A stretch of DNA of 64,000 nucleotides from Cheilinus undulatus (taxonomy: Eukaryota; Chordata; Actinopteri; Labriformes; Labridae): positions 47,375,874-47,439,873 of the forward strand of contig NC_054868.1 of NCBI RefSeq assembly GCF_018320785.1, written 5' to 3'. The notes under the pieces are model-generated. The model saw only the letters and a list, made by a program, of their open reading frames with translations. It ran no database searches and had not been told where the DNA came from. Position numbers and translations under genes: made by a program. Positions 1 through 11,400 of this stretch are shown here, piece after piece (position 1 is the first letter of the stretch; each line of letters opens with the position of its first letter).

Positions 1-1317
1 ATTAACTTGATTAATTTTTTAAATGCAGTAACAGCACAAGTTTTTATTTATTAAGAATTACAGGAAACTCCTGCACATTGACCAATTGCACAAATAGGTT
101 TGCAACATTCAGAAAAGTGGATGGTGAACCCACTTTTTTAATATAATAATAATAATATATTTTATTTGAGAGCATCTTTCCTAACACTCAAGGACACTTT
201 ACAAGAATAAAAAACACAATATTAACATACTTGTGCAATTTAGACCAGTGGTTCTCAGCCCAATTTTTTTTGGATTATTAAATCAAAACCAAATGATTTC
301 AATGAAAACTGGGGCAGTTTGTACTTGACATGGAACTAAAGATATAATAGAGCAAAGACAAAAAGACATTTCCTCCAAAGTAAAAGCACATTACAGACTT
401 TTTTTCCACATACTTTCTCAGGCGCAAGTTAACATTAACAATATATAACTGAGGATAGTGAAGTATTTGTTGTTTTTGATACCACTGTTCATTAAAATAA
501 TGGAGATTTTATCATTGTAAAACACATGCTGTTTAAAGCCTCTGGTCTCCAAATCCACAAAAACCTCCTAACTGTGAATTTTATAATCAAATATCCATAC
601 TGTTAACCATCTCAAAATATTAGGACTGAATTTCAGTCTGTTTTTTAAAGATAATCAGTTCAGATTTTGAGACATTCCAGAAACCGAGTGTAAAACAGGA
701 AGGATCCTTTTGTAGATTTATGTCAGAATAAATTTCCAACCAATAATAACTTACCAGCCGAATCAAGGACAGGCTCTATCCCTGAGCAATGATACTTTTT
801 ATTACCTCTGCAGTACTACACATCAGACCCCCTCAGCCTCCTATCAAACCCTGAGAAGATTACTTAATTTAAAAAATGTGAGAAGGATAAAAGTATGTTT
901 TGGTGTTTTGTGTATCTTCCTTGAATCCCTATTAAGGCAACCCCCAAAACCAGCTAAAACAGTTCTATAATGAATGACTCAACATTTGATGAGTTTTACA
1001 TGACAGCCATTATTAGTGAATATTTAACCAGGAGCAGAGCTACAACTCTAAAAAGAGCTGTGCTTGCTGTTCACCTGTGCACCGAATAGTGGTTGCCAGA
1101 GATCAGTGAAGGTGAACTTCTCTTTAATGACTGAAATGTTGCGTGTGCCTTATCCTGTCTACATCTAAGAATGAGGACAGACTGGTAGTTATCATCAAAC
1201 ATTTTACTTTATTGTTTCACATGCTGTTCTTGTCTGATGTTTTTATGCATGCCAGTGTTTAAGATTTGTTTTTTTTTAATTGAAGTCTAAGTAAAAACCT
1301 TCAACCGTAAAATCGAA
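1..1317. other. Left flank, no gene recognised on the + strand
   Basis: AT-rich sequence with no supported exon on the + strand. Near 245 a stretch reads CCAGTGGTTCTCAGCCC, which resembles the terminal inverted repeat of hAT-type MITEs, but no matching right end was found. If the minus-strand exon at 1318-1498 is real, the part next to it is its 3' untranslated region. Confidence 0.4.
1208..1213 (-). terminator. Candidate polyadenylation signal (AATAAA, minus strand)
   Basis: The + strand reads TTTATT, so the minus strand has AATAAA. It lies about 105 bases past the stop codon of the putative minus-strand exon ending at 1318, a normal distance for a short 3' untranslated region. The motif alone is common in AT-rich DNA, so its weight comes from position. 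Confidence 0.35.
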
Positions 1318-1498
1318 TCAGTCAAGAAAGATGCGCACAGGTATGACATGTCCGTAAGCTGGCATTATAAGTGCATGCTTATCATCAGTCCATTCTTGAG
1401 TAAAGCTGTGGTTATCTGCATCAACTTTCCACCTCAGGCTCTTTGAGAGCACAATTCTCCGTGCCAGAGGATCAGAACAAAAGATCTGTTTCCTGCAT
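1318..1498 (-). CDS. Possible last coding exon of an unidentified minus-strand gene (partial)
   Basis: On the minus strand a 60-codon open stretch follows a good acceptor: a pyrimidine-bearing tract ending TTACAG, with the exon starting at 1498. It runs to a TGA at 1318-1320. The peptide has non-random composition, with RWKVDAD and FTQEW in the middle and a C-terminus reading HVIPVRIFLD. I do not recognise the family, and no function is proposed. Upstream exons would lie to the right, between here and axin1, but I could not find any. That is the main weakness of the call. An AATAAA on the same strand about 105 bases downstream is consistent with a 3' end. A chance open frame remains possible. 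Confidence 0.35.
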
Positions 1499-1771
1499 CT
1501 GTAATTCCCCAATCAGGAAACAGCATATGGAGCGCAATTGTGTCATTCTGGAATTAAATTCATTTTCTCCATAGCAGATTTTATTACCAACTTAAATGTC
1601 AGACATATCCAAGGAAGACTTACCATGAGCTCCTTGAGAGGAAAAAGATGGGTTTATACTCCTGTAGAAGCCGTACGTTTGTATGATATCAGCATCATTT
1701 TAAGAACGACTTGGTTTGTTACAGAGCTCGCTCAGGTGCAAGGCTTTTTAAGAAATAATCAGAAAAGAAAA

Positions 1772-1901
1772 GTAACGCCTGCACACTCACTCCATGCCAC
1801 AAAAATGTTTTATTAGATGATGTTTTGATCACACTTTGATCTTCATCAGGTCTGAGATCAGGTTAGACCTGTATGGCATGGAGTAAGTGTGCAGGCATTA
1901 C
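1772..1901. mobile_element. Small MITE with 27-bp terminal inverted repeats
   Basis: The left end reads GTAACGCCTGCACACTCACT and continues CCATGCC. The right end is its reverse complement with two mismatches, giving a 130-bp unit with 27-bp ends. The interior has no coding capacity. The family is not identified. The near-identity of the two ends is direct evidence of a MITE-like or foldback unit. Confidence 0.65.
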
Positions 1902-2258
1902 CATTCTTTTTTTATTACAGATCTCGGCCAGAAAAACAATGGTAGCTGCATCACAATGGATTTGGGGGTACGTCGGTCCTTCACTCGCAGTAAAAAATGA
2001 GTACACAGTCTTTTACCTTTGCCTTTTTCTCAGTTTTCAGAATTTTTTTTTTTTTGTGCTGAATCAGGTATTTTATAGGCACAAGTGTTCAGTTAATTGG
2101 TAGTTCCAGTATGAAAAAGCTGGAAAAAAGTATTTTATTAAATGTTAAGGCATACACAGCTCTGGTAAGTACCGTGAGCTCAGCAGTAAGGCCCTGTCAT
2201 AGTTTATGAATGCCGAAGCTCGCTGGTGAATAAAATTGATGTCGAAGCTAGTCAGAAG

Positions 2259-2586
2259 AGCTACAGTGTGGCTCTTTGCTCTTATTTTTATGGAGAAATG
2301 TGGCCCAGTTCACATAAAACTGCCACTGTACTATAGCTAGCTATATCTGAGCTAATGGCTTCAGTGGTGACATACATTGTACATGCTGACCCACAATACA
2401 ACATAATCCTGCCCATTACTATTGCAGACTCATTACGAAGCAGGTTGGGAGAAGAGCGAAAATATACTTTCCATTATGAAAAGCTTTCAGTGCTGTTCTT
2501 TGCGCTTTGTTTAATAGAAAAGTGTGGTCCAATTCTGATTAAACAGCTACTTTACTTTCTATACCCAAGCTAATGACTGAATCAGC
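2259..2586 (+). repeat. Diverged tandem duplication, period about 222 bp
   Basis: The block from 2259 (AGCTACAGTG...CTCTTTGCTC) recurs from about 2481 (AGCTTTCAGTG...TTCTTTGCGC). Both blocks end in AGCTAATG followed by a similar tail (about 2350-2365 and 2568-2586). The copies are diverged and have no coding capacity. Confidence 0.5.
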
Positions 2587-2689
2587 AGCAGCAATTGCTA
2601 TCAGCTTCCACTAAAACTAACGTCCACGTGAAGCTACACCTCCTTCTTCTCAGCTGACCCTGACTGGTCAGGTATGTTCTCGGACTGGG

Positions 2690-2785
2690 CACAGTCGTTT
2701 CAGAATGGAGCTTTGCAAGATGGATTTGCCTGATGACAGACATGGAATCTGGCCAATCCATTTACCTTTGCAACGTTACCCTTGT
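2690..2785 (-). mobile_element. Fragment of the element family at 39984-40542
   Basis: The core GGAGCTTTGCAAGATGGATT and the terminal part ATCCAT...CTTTGCAA.GTTA match, in reverse orientation, the left end of the element in gtf3c1 intron 7. Only about 95 bases remain. The spacing between the two matching blocks is similar in both copies, which argues against coincidence. Confidence 0.5.
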
Positions 2786-3554
2786 GATGGCAGCAGTAAA
2801 GGTGATAGGGACTGATCTTACCATTGGCCATTTCAAGCCTTAAACCTCAAACAATAGCCAGAAAATTGTAACATTTTGGAACTGAGATGTTTTTTAAACC
2901 TTCTAACAAAACGTATAAAAGACAAAAATGCTACAACATTTTACATGTATATTCTTTGTATTACTTTTGATACATGAGGTGTTTTTGGCAAGTGATAATT
3001 CACTGGAGGGCATTTTTATCATTGATCTCAATCATTGAGATTGTAAACAAAAGGTTTTTCAAGGAAATTTTTGATCATGTTGATTAGATAAAGGTCTCAC
3101 AAAACTGTGTATGAAGTATGATACAATGAATGATACGATTAAAGGCCAAAAGAAATGAAGTAATATGACTTTAAGCAAATATCTACAATTAAACAAGATA
3201 TATTATGAATTATCCTCTAAATTGGCAGTTAATACCCGGTGTATGTCATACATTTGTTTGGGTTGAGTTGCAGTAAACTAACATACTTCAATAATACTAT
3301 TTGATTATAGAAATAAAATTATGGAAAATGAAAGAGTATTTCCTGTACCATAATGTAATTTAAATATTAAAATGTTCTTTTTGTGTTCTTTTAGTCAAAT
3401 ATAATTTGAAGACAGCATGTTTAGTCATACTACAGCCTTGGTACTTTGTGATGATATCACTCCTGCAAACCTTACTGATCAAACATTTAAATTTAAACTT
3501 TATTCACTGATGAGCTGGCGGTTTGATGAGGCCCTGTATGTGTCGCTTCTATCC

Positions 3555-3800
3555 CTACTGGTTCTACGTACGTACTACACACCGCACGCCGTCGCGTGCA
3601 CGCACGCATTCTCTCTCGCTCTGTATTATTGCTCCGAAAGCAGCCACCATGGGGAGTTAATGGGATAGTCGACGGGTTATTTTCGTTAATATTTAATATC
3701 AGAAAGCTATCCATATGCTGCGTTTTGGAGCACACAGTTCACGCCAGTATCCCCAATGCAGTGGATTAAGGGGACCGGGCTTTCAGAGACGGTAGGACGG
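3555..3800 (+). promoter_or_regulatory. axin1: CpG-dense presumed promoter and 5' untranslated first exon of axin1
   Basis: In otherwise CpG-poor DNA, about ten CpG dinucleotides fall within roughly 60 bases around 3565-3620, and more follow to 3800. axin1 coding begins in an exon whose acceptor is at 4708-4709, so an upstream noncoding exon is needed. A possible donor is the GTAGGA following 3791. No TATA box is evident. The transcription start and exon boundary are inferred, not seen. Confidence 0.45.
3649..3660 (+). promoter_or_regulatory. axin1: Three-codon upstream ORF in a consensus Kozak context
   Basis: GCCACCATGG, a full match to the vertebrate Kozak consensus, starts a frame of ATG-GGG-AGT-TAA only. 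If this stretch lies in the axin1 mRNA leader, ribosomes would initiate and stop almost at once, damping translation of the main frame. Its presence in the transcript is unproven. Confidence 0.4.
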
Positions 3801-4779
3801 ATACTTTTGTAGAAAACACGGGACGTTAACGTACCTAGCTAAGCTAACAGGCTAACCAAAACTAGCTAACACTCTGGCTAGCTGGCGCTGCAGCCAGTAG
3901 AGTGGAAAACGTGCCTTCGCTTTCTTGTTTTGATTGATCTTGGATGGACTGATTCGTTGGTTTTAACCAGTAGGAAAGTTTGCCTTGCTTCTCTAGGAGT
4001 TACTTTAGCATGTATATATTTACAAAGTAGGCTTGTGTTGAAGTGTTTTTGCACGCAGGCCCGTCTTGTGTGGTTGTAGAGTTTGTTTCTGTACCCATCC
4101 CCCACCGTCTTTGCAGGCCAAGATGAATGAGATTCTCACTTCAAAGCACTGGCATTGGTGGTGGCATTGCTACAAGGCTAGCTAGCTGTCTTAGCTTGTT
4201 AACATTACTTGGTTATTTAGAAAACTATGTCCATTCACACGAAGCTTTGTTTTGACAACTGTTGACGCTAGCGTCAAAGCTAGCTGTTAAACTGACGGCT
4301 AAAACTTACTGTTGAACTTTAGCAGGGAAATTTAAACACAAAATACTGAACTGTTTGTGGTCGGAATGGCGTCTTAGCTCCTTGTTTAAAGTGAGTTACG
4401 GGTTTAACAACAATAACACCAAATTCTATTCGATAGAGATCATGTTATATTAGCTTTTTGCACAAATTTTTTGCTCCTACGTTGATGTTGTCTCTATGTA
4501 TGTCCACATTTGTTCTGTACCTTGCTTTATTCTACTTCACATAGCTTTTCTACTGATCATATTATGTTATTGTATCTTAGTATGACTACATTCTCCATAA
4601 AAATAGTGATCTGACTCATGTGAGATGATCTTTGAGGTCAGATGAACAACCATAGGGTCCTGTTTGACTAATTCCAGAGCTACAGCTAACTTTCTTGTTT
4701 CCATCTCAGGGTGAATTGTTTGCCAGCAAAATCAGTGCAAGAGGGGATGATCTGACCTCTGCCTTGAGCAACCAGAGAC

Positions 4780-5400
4780 ATGAGTGTTGTCAGAGAATTA
4801 CATGGGATTGGGTACAGGGGCGGCGGTGGGGTTGTGGCCTCCCTAAGCGGCCCTACCCACTTTACTGAGGATGCTCCGAGACCCCCGGTTCCTGGCGAGG
4901 AGGGATCTGATGTGGACCCTCCAGGCCAGTCTGCCAATGCCCGTCCAAACACCCTTTCCCAAACTCTTGGGTATCCCGCATCATCCTCATCATCTAAAAT
5001 GGGGGATCCATCGAGTTACACACCATCCTCGTCATCAGCGACCCCACGTCGCCCCGATCTGGACTTGGGGTATGAACCCGAGGGCTCGGCGTCACCAACT
5101 CCACCTTACCTGAAGTGGGCAGAGTCACTTCACTCTCTCCTAGACGACCAGGAAGGCATCCAGCTGTTTCGGAACTTCCTGAATCAGGAAGGGTGTGCAG
5201 ACCTTCTCGACTTCTGGTTCGCTTGTTCGGGGTTCAGGAAGACGAGCCAGGAGAGGAGGGCAAAGCTGGCCAAGGTCATCTACAGGAAGTACATTGTAGA
5301 CGGCAGTGGGATTGTCTCCAGGCAGATCAAAGCAGCCACGAAGAGCTTCATCAGAGACTGTGTGGGAAAGCCGCATCCAGACCCTGCCATGTTTGAACAG
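4780..5400 (+). CDS. axin1: axin1 coding exon 1: tankyrase motif and most of the RGS domain
   Basis: Encodes residues 1-207. The exon itself begins at 4710, after CTCAG, so 70 bases of leader precede the ATG. The Gly/Ser-rich N-terminus before residue 28 is not conserved with mammals. [27 protein letters not shown] and the RGS start follow. It ends in phase 0 after MFEQ, with donor GTAATA. Confidence 0.95.
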
Positions 5401-8400
5401 GTAATAAAATATAGTTCTCACAAACTTTATGTTTTATCCAAACTGGTCCCAGAATCTGGTCATGTTCAGCCAGGCTTTGGTTGAAGTTTTTGGCATCAAC
5501 TAATATGAAATATGCTTTACTTTATTGCTATGCAGGCTGACAACTTACAGAAACTGAAAGAGGGTGGTTGGATAGATGATTTATGAAACCCGAAAAGCAC
5601 CTAATTTAGTTTGATTGCGGTACTTTTTGCTCTTGGCAACAATTGTATTGTGAACCTTTGATCAAGCTAGAAAGCTAAGAAAATTTGTTGTTTTGATGAT
5701 TTCAAATGTAGTTTTCAAGTATTTTACTTTGCTTTTATTACTTTATTTTGCTCCCAAAACAAAAGCTATACAACAGTTTGAGGTTGACAGAATCTGTAAT
5801 GCTTTGATCAATTTTGATGCAGCTTTAAACAAAACAATTTATGCTGCATGATTTTGTGTTGACGTGATTGTAATTATACTGGACAACATTGCAGTTGCAA
5901 TAATGAAATGATACATGAACTGTATCATAAGTCTACTTGCTTGATTATCAAGGATAATTCAGAGAACAGTCATAGTTTTGAAGACTGTCTTTCTCAACTC
6001 AAATCATACAAATATTTAGTAGCATAAAAAATACAAAATGTGAAGTTTTCACAGTACTGCTTTCCAAAATAAAGTTCTTTTCTGAAAACAAAGGTACTTC
6101 TACAAAGTGCAAATGCAGTGGCATTATTGTAAACTTAAAGGCCTTTCTGCAGGCATTTTTGTAAACATTTTAAGTGCTACTTTATACAAAGCAGCCTTTT
6201 ATGCAATTATGTAAATGCATAGCCAGACATCGTTATTGCATTTGTGATTAGATCAATTGTGCAGCACTAAATACAGTCTCCATTACCTGAAGATGGATTT
6301 TATTGAAAAGCACCAAATCTTTTGGGGTAAAAAAAACAAAGAAACAAACAAAACAGATTCACATTCAAACTTTCAACCCAAAGCTGTAAGGTCTATATTG
6401 CATGTCAGTTTCACATCAGTTTATCAGTAGGTAACTTATCAGTTACAACCACTTATCAGTTGTTTTCCATTTTATTGCTGTCATCTGGTATATCCAGCTC
6501 CTGAATCAAAAAAAGATTTTCTACTGGGCAGAAGAGGTGGCCATTTAGACAAACTCATGGCCAAACATGAGAGAAATTGATTGCACACATGGAGTCTTGC
6601 AACCGAAAGGAGACATGATCAAACAACAGCATCGGCTAAATTGTTATGTTAAACATCAGTATCAAGAGCAGCCCTCGTTTGTACCTTTGTTTTATTTCTA
6701 AAACAGACAGAGAGCAGAGGGGTTGATAGCAAAGTAGGAATGCATAATGATGGATTTTTGCCAATTTCTGCTGATACTTAAAGATTTATTTTAGCAGATT
6801 CCAACATCAGTACTGATGTATAAGTGTAGTTAAAAGCTAGAAAATACAAAACACTTAAGTTGAAGGAACAGGAAACAAAAAGAAAAAGACTTTAGCTTAC
6901 ATAGGTCTGTTGGTCCTGCCTAAAACTCCATAAACTTATTTGTACATATAGCCGGTATTTACAGTCAATATATCGGTTGTGCGCACTGGAAGAAATTATT
7001 CAGTCTGTTGAAAGTGATACAGTGACTTTAAGCAAATGTCTGCAAATGCCAGTATTGTGAATCCCTACAATGAATGGGAATGTTACATTAAATACACAGC
7101 AACATGTTGGAACTGAAACATTACCAAAGTATAGTTGCAGTGTAAGCCCTGTTCAAACTTGCACAGAACTCCTGAAAATTTCCTGAATTTACCTGGGTAA
7201 GCTGTATGAGTGAATGCGAAGTCTCTCACCCTGACTTTACCTTGAAATAACCCTGCTAACCTTCTAGTATTTTTCCCTTCCCAACACTTTCATTGTCTGA
7301 CTGCAGGAAACCTGTCTGCTGTGAGGGACATGAGTGAGGAAACGTTTTTGCCTGCTAGACTGCCTAGGAATTTTCAGGGTTGCTTGTGTGAAAAAGGCTC
7401 ATGTAGTTTTTAAACATTTGCCAGCCTTTTTTGTTCATTAAAAATCAAGAAAATATCCCTTTTCTGGATGCTCAGGACTTGTATTTTCTTATGACAGTGG
7501 TTTTAAAATGGTATCATTATTGTTTGATTTTTACAGGTATCATATTGAAGTTTAAAATTCTGTTACAGCAATAACGCTTCGCCGGTTACTTTAGGCTCAG
7601 GGTTTGTGATGGACCTGTCATTCATATTCAGCGCAGGAATGTTGTTTCCCCACTGGAAGGAATCTTTAGGGGGCAGGAACTATGGCCCAGGATCTATAAC
7701 TGGACCTGGCTTCTTGAATTTTAAACAGATATACTACCTGAGGACTCTAAAAGATACTCTGGTTGTTATTTTGTCACTAAAGCTACAAAGGTCTGACTTA
7801 ATTAAAGTAGTGTTTTTAAACTTGTTGCAAGATATTTGAAGTTTTTAGCTATGAAGGGTTTAAACTATATAAGGGACTAAATCAAGTTTTAGTGTGCAGT
7901 ATTTCACTCAGTCTCCCACCTGGCCCCTTCAACTGTATTTCCTTACAACTGTACTTCATTACACATCGCTGCTAAACAAAATTACCCAGAATGAGGTTAC
8001 ATAATCACATAATGAACCAATTGAGGCTGGTTTTAGTTTTTTCTTCAGTGAATCTTTTCCAGCACACTCTTACTTTTGTTTCTGTAGCTGTTTTAAGAGT
8101 TTTTTTTCTTTTGAGTTGATTTGAAGTCACTTAAAAGTCAGCATTTAAATTTCTGCTCCTATTTAAAAACAAGACACTAAAACAGATTAAAGACTAAATT
8201 AAGCTGAAGCTGGTTAAGTGATGTTGATAGCTTTCAGTGTAGTGAATCACTGGGGTGGTGGTGCTGGTATGGGTGCTGATTTGAGTGTATCCCATGAAAA
8301 TCAAGGGTCTCCTGTAAATCTTTTGTTCCTTGAGAAATAAACAGTTTAAATAATTTTATCATTGAGGCAATACAATCCTCAAATGTCAGCCTGCATTGTT

Positions 8401-11400
8401 GAAACAGATGAATGTGACCTGTTTAAGTTGAAATACAGAACAAAATAATAGTTATTGTGTTACTTTACACAGATGCCCAAAATAAAAACAGGTCTGGAAA
8501 GGTTTCTGGCAGCTCCCCAAGATGTGTTTAAGCTTTAATGGTTTATATTGTTGAATAATTGTAAACGTTTGTATGCACAAAGTAAAATTTCACATTTTAG
8601 CAAAAAATCAACTACCATCATTGACACAATCGAGTTCTGATGCTCATGGAAGCTGTACTCTTACATTACAGTATAAAGAATAATCAAGGTTTGTAAAGGG
8701 CATTTACTTTTAGATTTTTATTCAGTTTAAAAAATGTAATTTTGTTTATGACTTGATCCCCTTGGAAAAATATGATGTCACCAAACCTGGGAAACAGATT
8801 CTTAAAATTCGGAAAGAATAATTAAGAACCCTCACCTCTTTGTCAATCCCTGCTTTGGTCACATCAGTGTGTTTTTACGATCATGCTGTAGCAGCATGTG
8901 AGGTTGCTTAATGTGAGATAAAAACGAATAATAATGACAGACAGAAGTGCAGAGGGGATAAAAACTGTTTTTGTTTAGCCTTAGAAATGATGGCTGCAAT
9001 CTTCTAAACTTGAGCAAGAGGACTGACAAAAAGGCTGACTACAGCAGTATTTTAAAAGATAAACAGTAATGACGACAGTCTAGATCAGGCCTATTCAATT
9101 AGCGGCCCGGAGGCCACATGCAGCCCAGTACCAACCCCAAAGTGGCCCAGCTTGTGGTCATGCCCGAGAAGCAGGGGGCAACCTGTTTTGTAAGTTTTCA
9201 TAAATTCCCATAGTATTTCTAACCATGAATGCAACACTCTGTGGCTAGCAATGCTGACAGAAGTAGTCCCAAGATACCGAGTACAAAACATGTCCTTTAC
9301 AACTGTAGCTACAACAGTGCTAATTTTGTTTTATGCACTTTAAGATATGCCTGGGTGAGAGGTGTCCAAAATTGTTATTTACAGAATTTCCTTTTATTTT
9401 TTCATTCTATTTATTTTATTTTTATTCAAGTGAAAAACATTACTACAACCTCAGGTTATGTTCAAATACAGCTCCATTGTTGTGTTTTTATGCACTTTTT
9501 GATGTGCTTTTGTCATGTTACCAAATTTAAAAGGGAAACTATGAATAAAGAGTGCGTATTTTTCGTCAAATTGGTCTGTATTGGTTCAAAATTTGACATT
9601 ACCAGCTGCTAACTGGGCACCGAACATTTCTGGCTTGGCTACATTTCTTGATTTTAAAATATGGTCTAGTTGAATTTGTAATTGAATTAACCCCTGGCCT
9701 AGATTATGATGCGACTGGGGACCTACTAGCCAAAGCCCATTGGAAAAGAACATATTTGGAGGGGAGGATGTTGATGTTTTTAGCAAAATAATAATAATAA
9801 TAATAATAAAAAAGAATTATTTACAGTTGAAACTGAGGGGTTAAGCTTTCATATGATTTTATTTTGCTCTTCTGTCTGCTATACAGGACATATATAAAGA
9901 TTTAAGTAAACTTTGAAAGTTTTTGTGGGTTGTCTGAAAAGAAAACCTCAGGTTTTAAGGTTGTTTTCAAACAGTATATAACACAGTCTGAGTTCAGATT
10001 CAGAATTTTATTACCTTTTTTGACCACGTTTTAAAATAAATATGTTATCATTTTAAAACGTGGTATCAATGTTTGGAAAATTTGACAACACAGATCATAA
10101 CATTATGTTGTGTAGCCAGGCTGTGTTGTTTTTGTGTCATGTGTGAGTGAGTATAAGAAGTTCTGAGCAAATAGCAAACCGATTTGAAGACCAAGGTTGT
10201 GAAACTGCTTGTACGCTATCGTTTAAGATAAAGTTAAAGTTAAGTATGAGGTTGACTTTAATATGCAAGCAGCACCTCAAAGTCTCATTTAGTTTTGTTT
10301 ATTGATCGAAGAGTCTAGATTAGTGATCACTGTGTTTGTTTGTCCCAGGCTCAGACTGAGATCCAGGCCATGATGGAGGAGAACACCTACCCATTGTTCC
10401 TGAAGTCGGATCTGTACCTGGAGTACACACGGACGGGAGGGGAGAGCCCCAAGCCTAACCCCAGTGATCAGAGCCCCTCATCGGGTCCAGCCAAGGCTGC
10501 GCCTGGGTACTTACCCACGCTCGCTGAGGATGAGGAGTGGAGGTGAGCTGATACATCGCTTATAATTAAATCTTGGAAATGTGCTCAAAATGTGTGAAAT
10601 GTTAATGTTTCTTATGAGTGAGTGATGGATCTAACTTAATCTGCTCTTAGGTGTGGAGGAGGAGGTGTGAGAGAGGAGGAGGAAGAGAAAGATGAAGAGG
10701 AGTGTGGAGACACACCAGCTGGTAGGCTGACTCACAGCCTGCTGATGCAGACGGCTCCACAGAGAGCCTCGGCCAACAGGAGGAGGCAGGACAGCAGGGA
10801 GTACAGGTATGTTTGAGAAGACAGAGATGGATGGCTATGTTGGTTTCTTTTTTTTCCTCAAGGCATGAAAGTGACATGTTTACCCTACCAGCCAATTACC
10901 CCCCACATTTATTGTGTTGGGTTATCTTTAAACCATAAACCGTAATCATTCCACATAAAAACACCTGTTTTTGCAATTCATCCAACACTTTTAAAACAAG
11001 AAAATTACTGCTGGTTGTATCTGGTTTTATGATGAAACTTTCAGTTTTGATCTCCTCGTGGTTAAATGATAATTTCCAAGTGTCATAAACTATTTATAGA
11101 AACACATTTTGGGAGTGGATTTGTCCTGATCACCAGGAAGTTTGGGTGTGATTTTCCCAGTAGATATTACGGTCCCGTTACCACATACCGTCATCAGTCT
11201 TACCAGTATTTTCACTCTAACAGCACAGAGCCATTTGCTCTGATTTTTGTGTGTAAGATGTTGATGATGTTGGTTAATCTAGACAAAAATAGTTTCACTC
11301 CATCAAACCTTCACTCAGAGAAATTTTACAAGCTAAGCTTAAGCAACAAAGCAAAAAAGAAACTAGCTACATCAAAATGTATTTTTATCATTAATGTTAG

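Larger units (their letters stand above)
1499..3550. other. Spacer upstream of axin1
   Basis: No supported exon. It holds a palindromic MITE (1772-1901), a diverged tandem duplication (2259-2586) and a fragment of the element family found again in gtf3c1 intron 7 (2690-2785). The rest, about 2800-3550, is AT-rich with nothing recognisable. Confidence 0.5.
5401..10348 (+). other. axin1: axin1 intron 1 (4.9 kb)
   Basis: AT-rich intron with several short repeat units listed separately (5840-6268, 6735-7074, 7144-7400, 9787-9810) and a perfect hairpin (10023-10064). At 9094-9150 the stretch GCGGCCCGGAGGCCACATGCAGCCC resembles the end of hAT-type elements seen in vertebrates, but no second end was found. 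No additional exon recognised. Confidence 0.6.

Noticed and set aside
4686..4952. Minus-strand frame over axin1 exon 1
   Set aside because: Antisense to the conserved axin N-terminus; Pro/Gly-rich composition explains the lack of stops.
9229..9612. 127-codon open frame in axin1 intron 1
   Set aside because: Aromatic- and Cys-rich translation typical of T-rich noncoding DNA; no recognisable motif.
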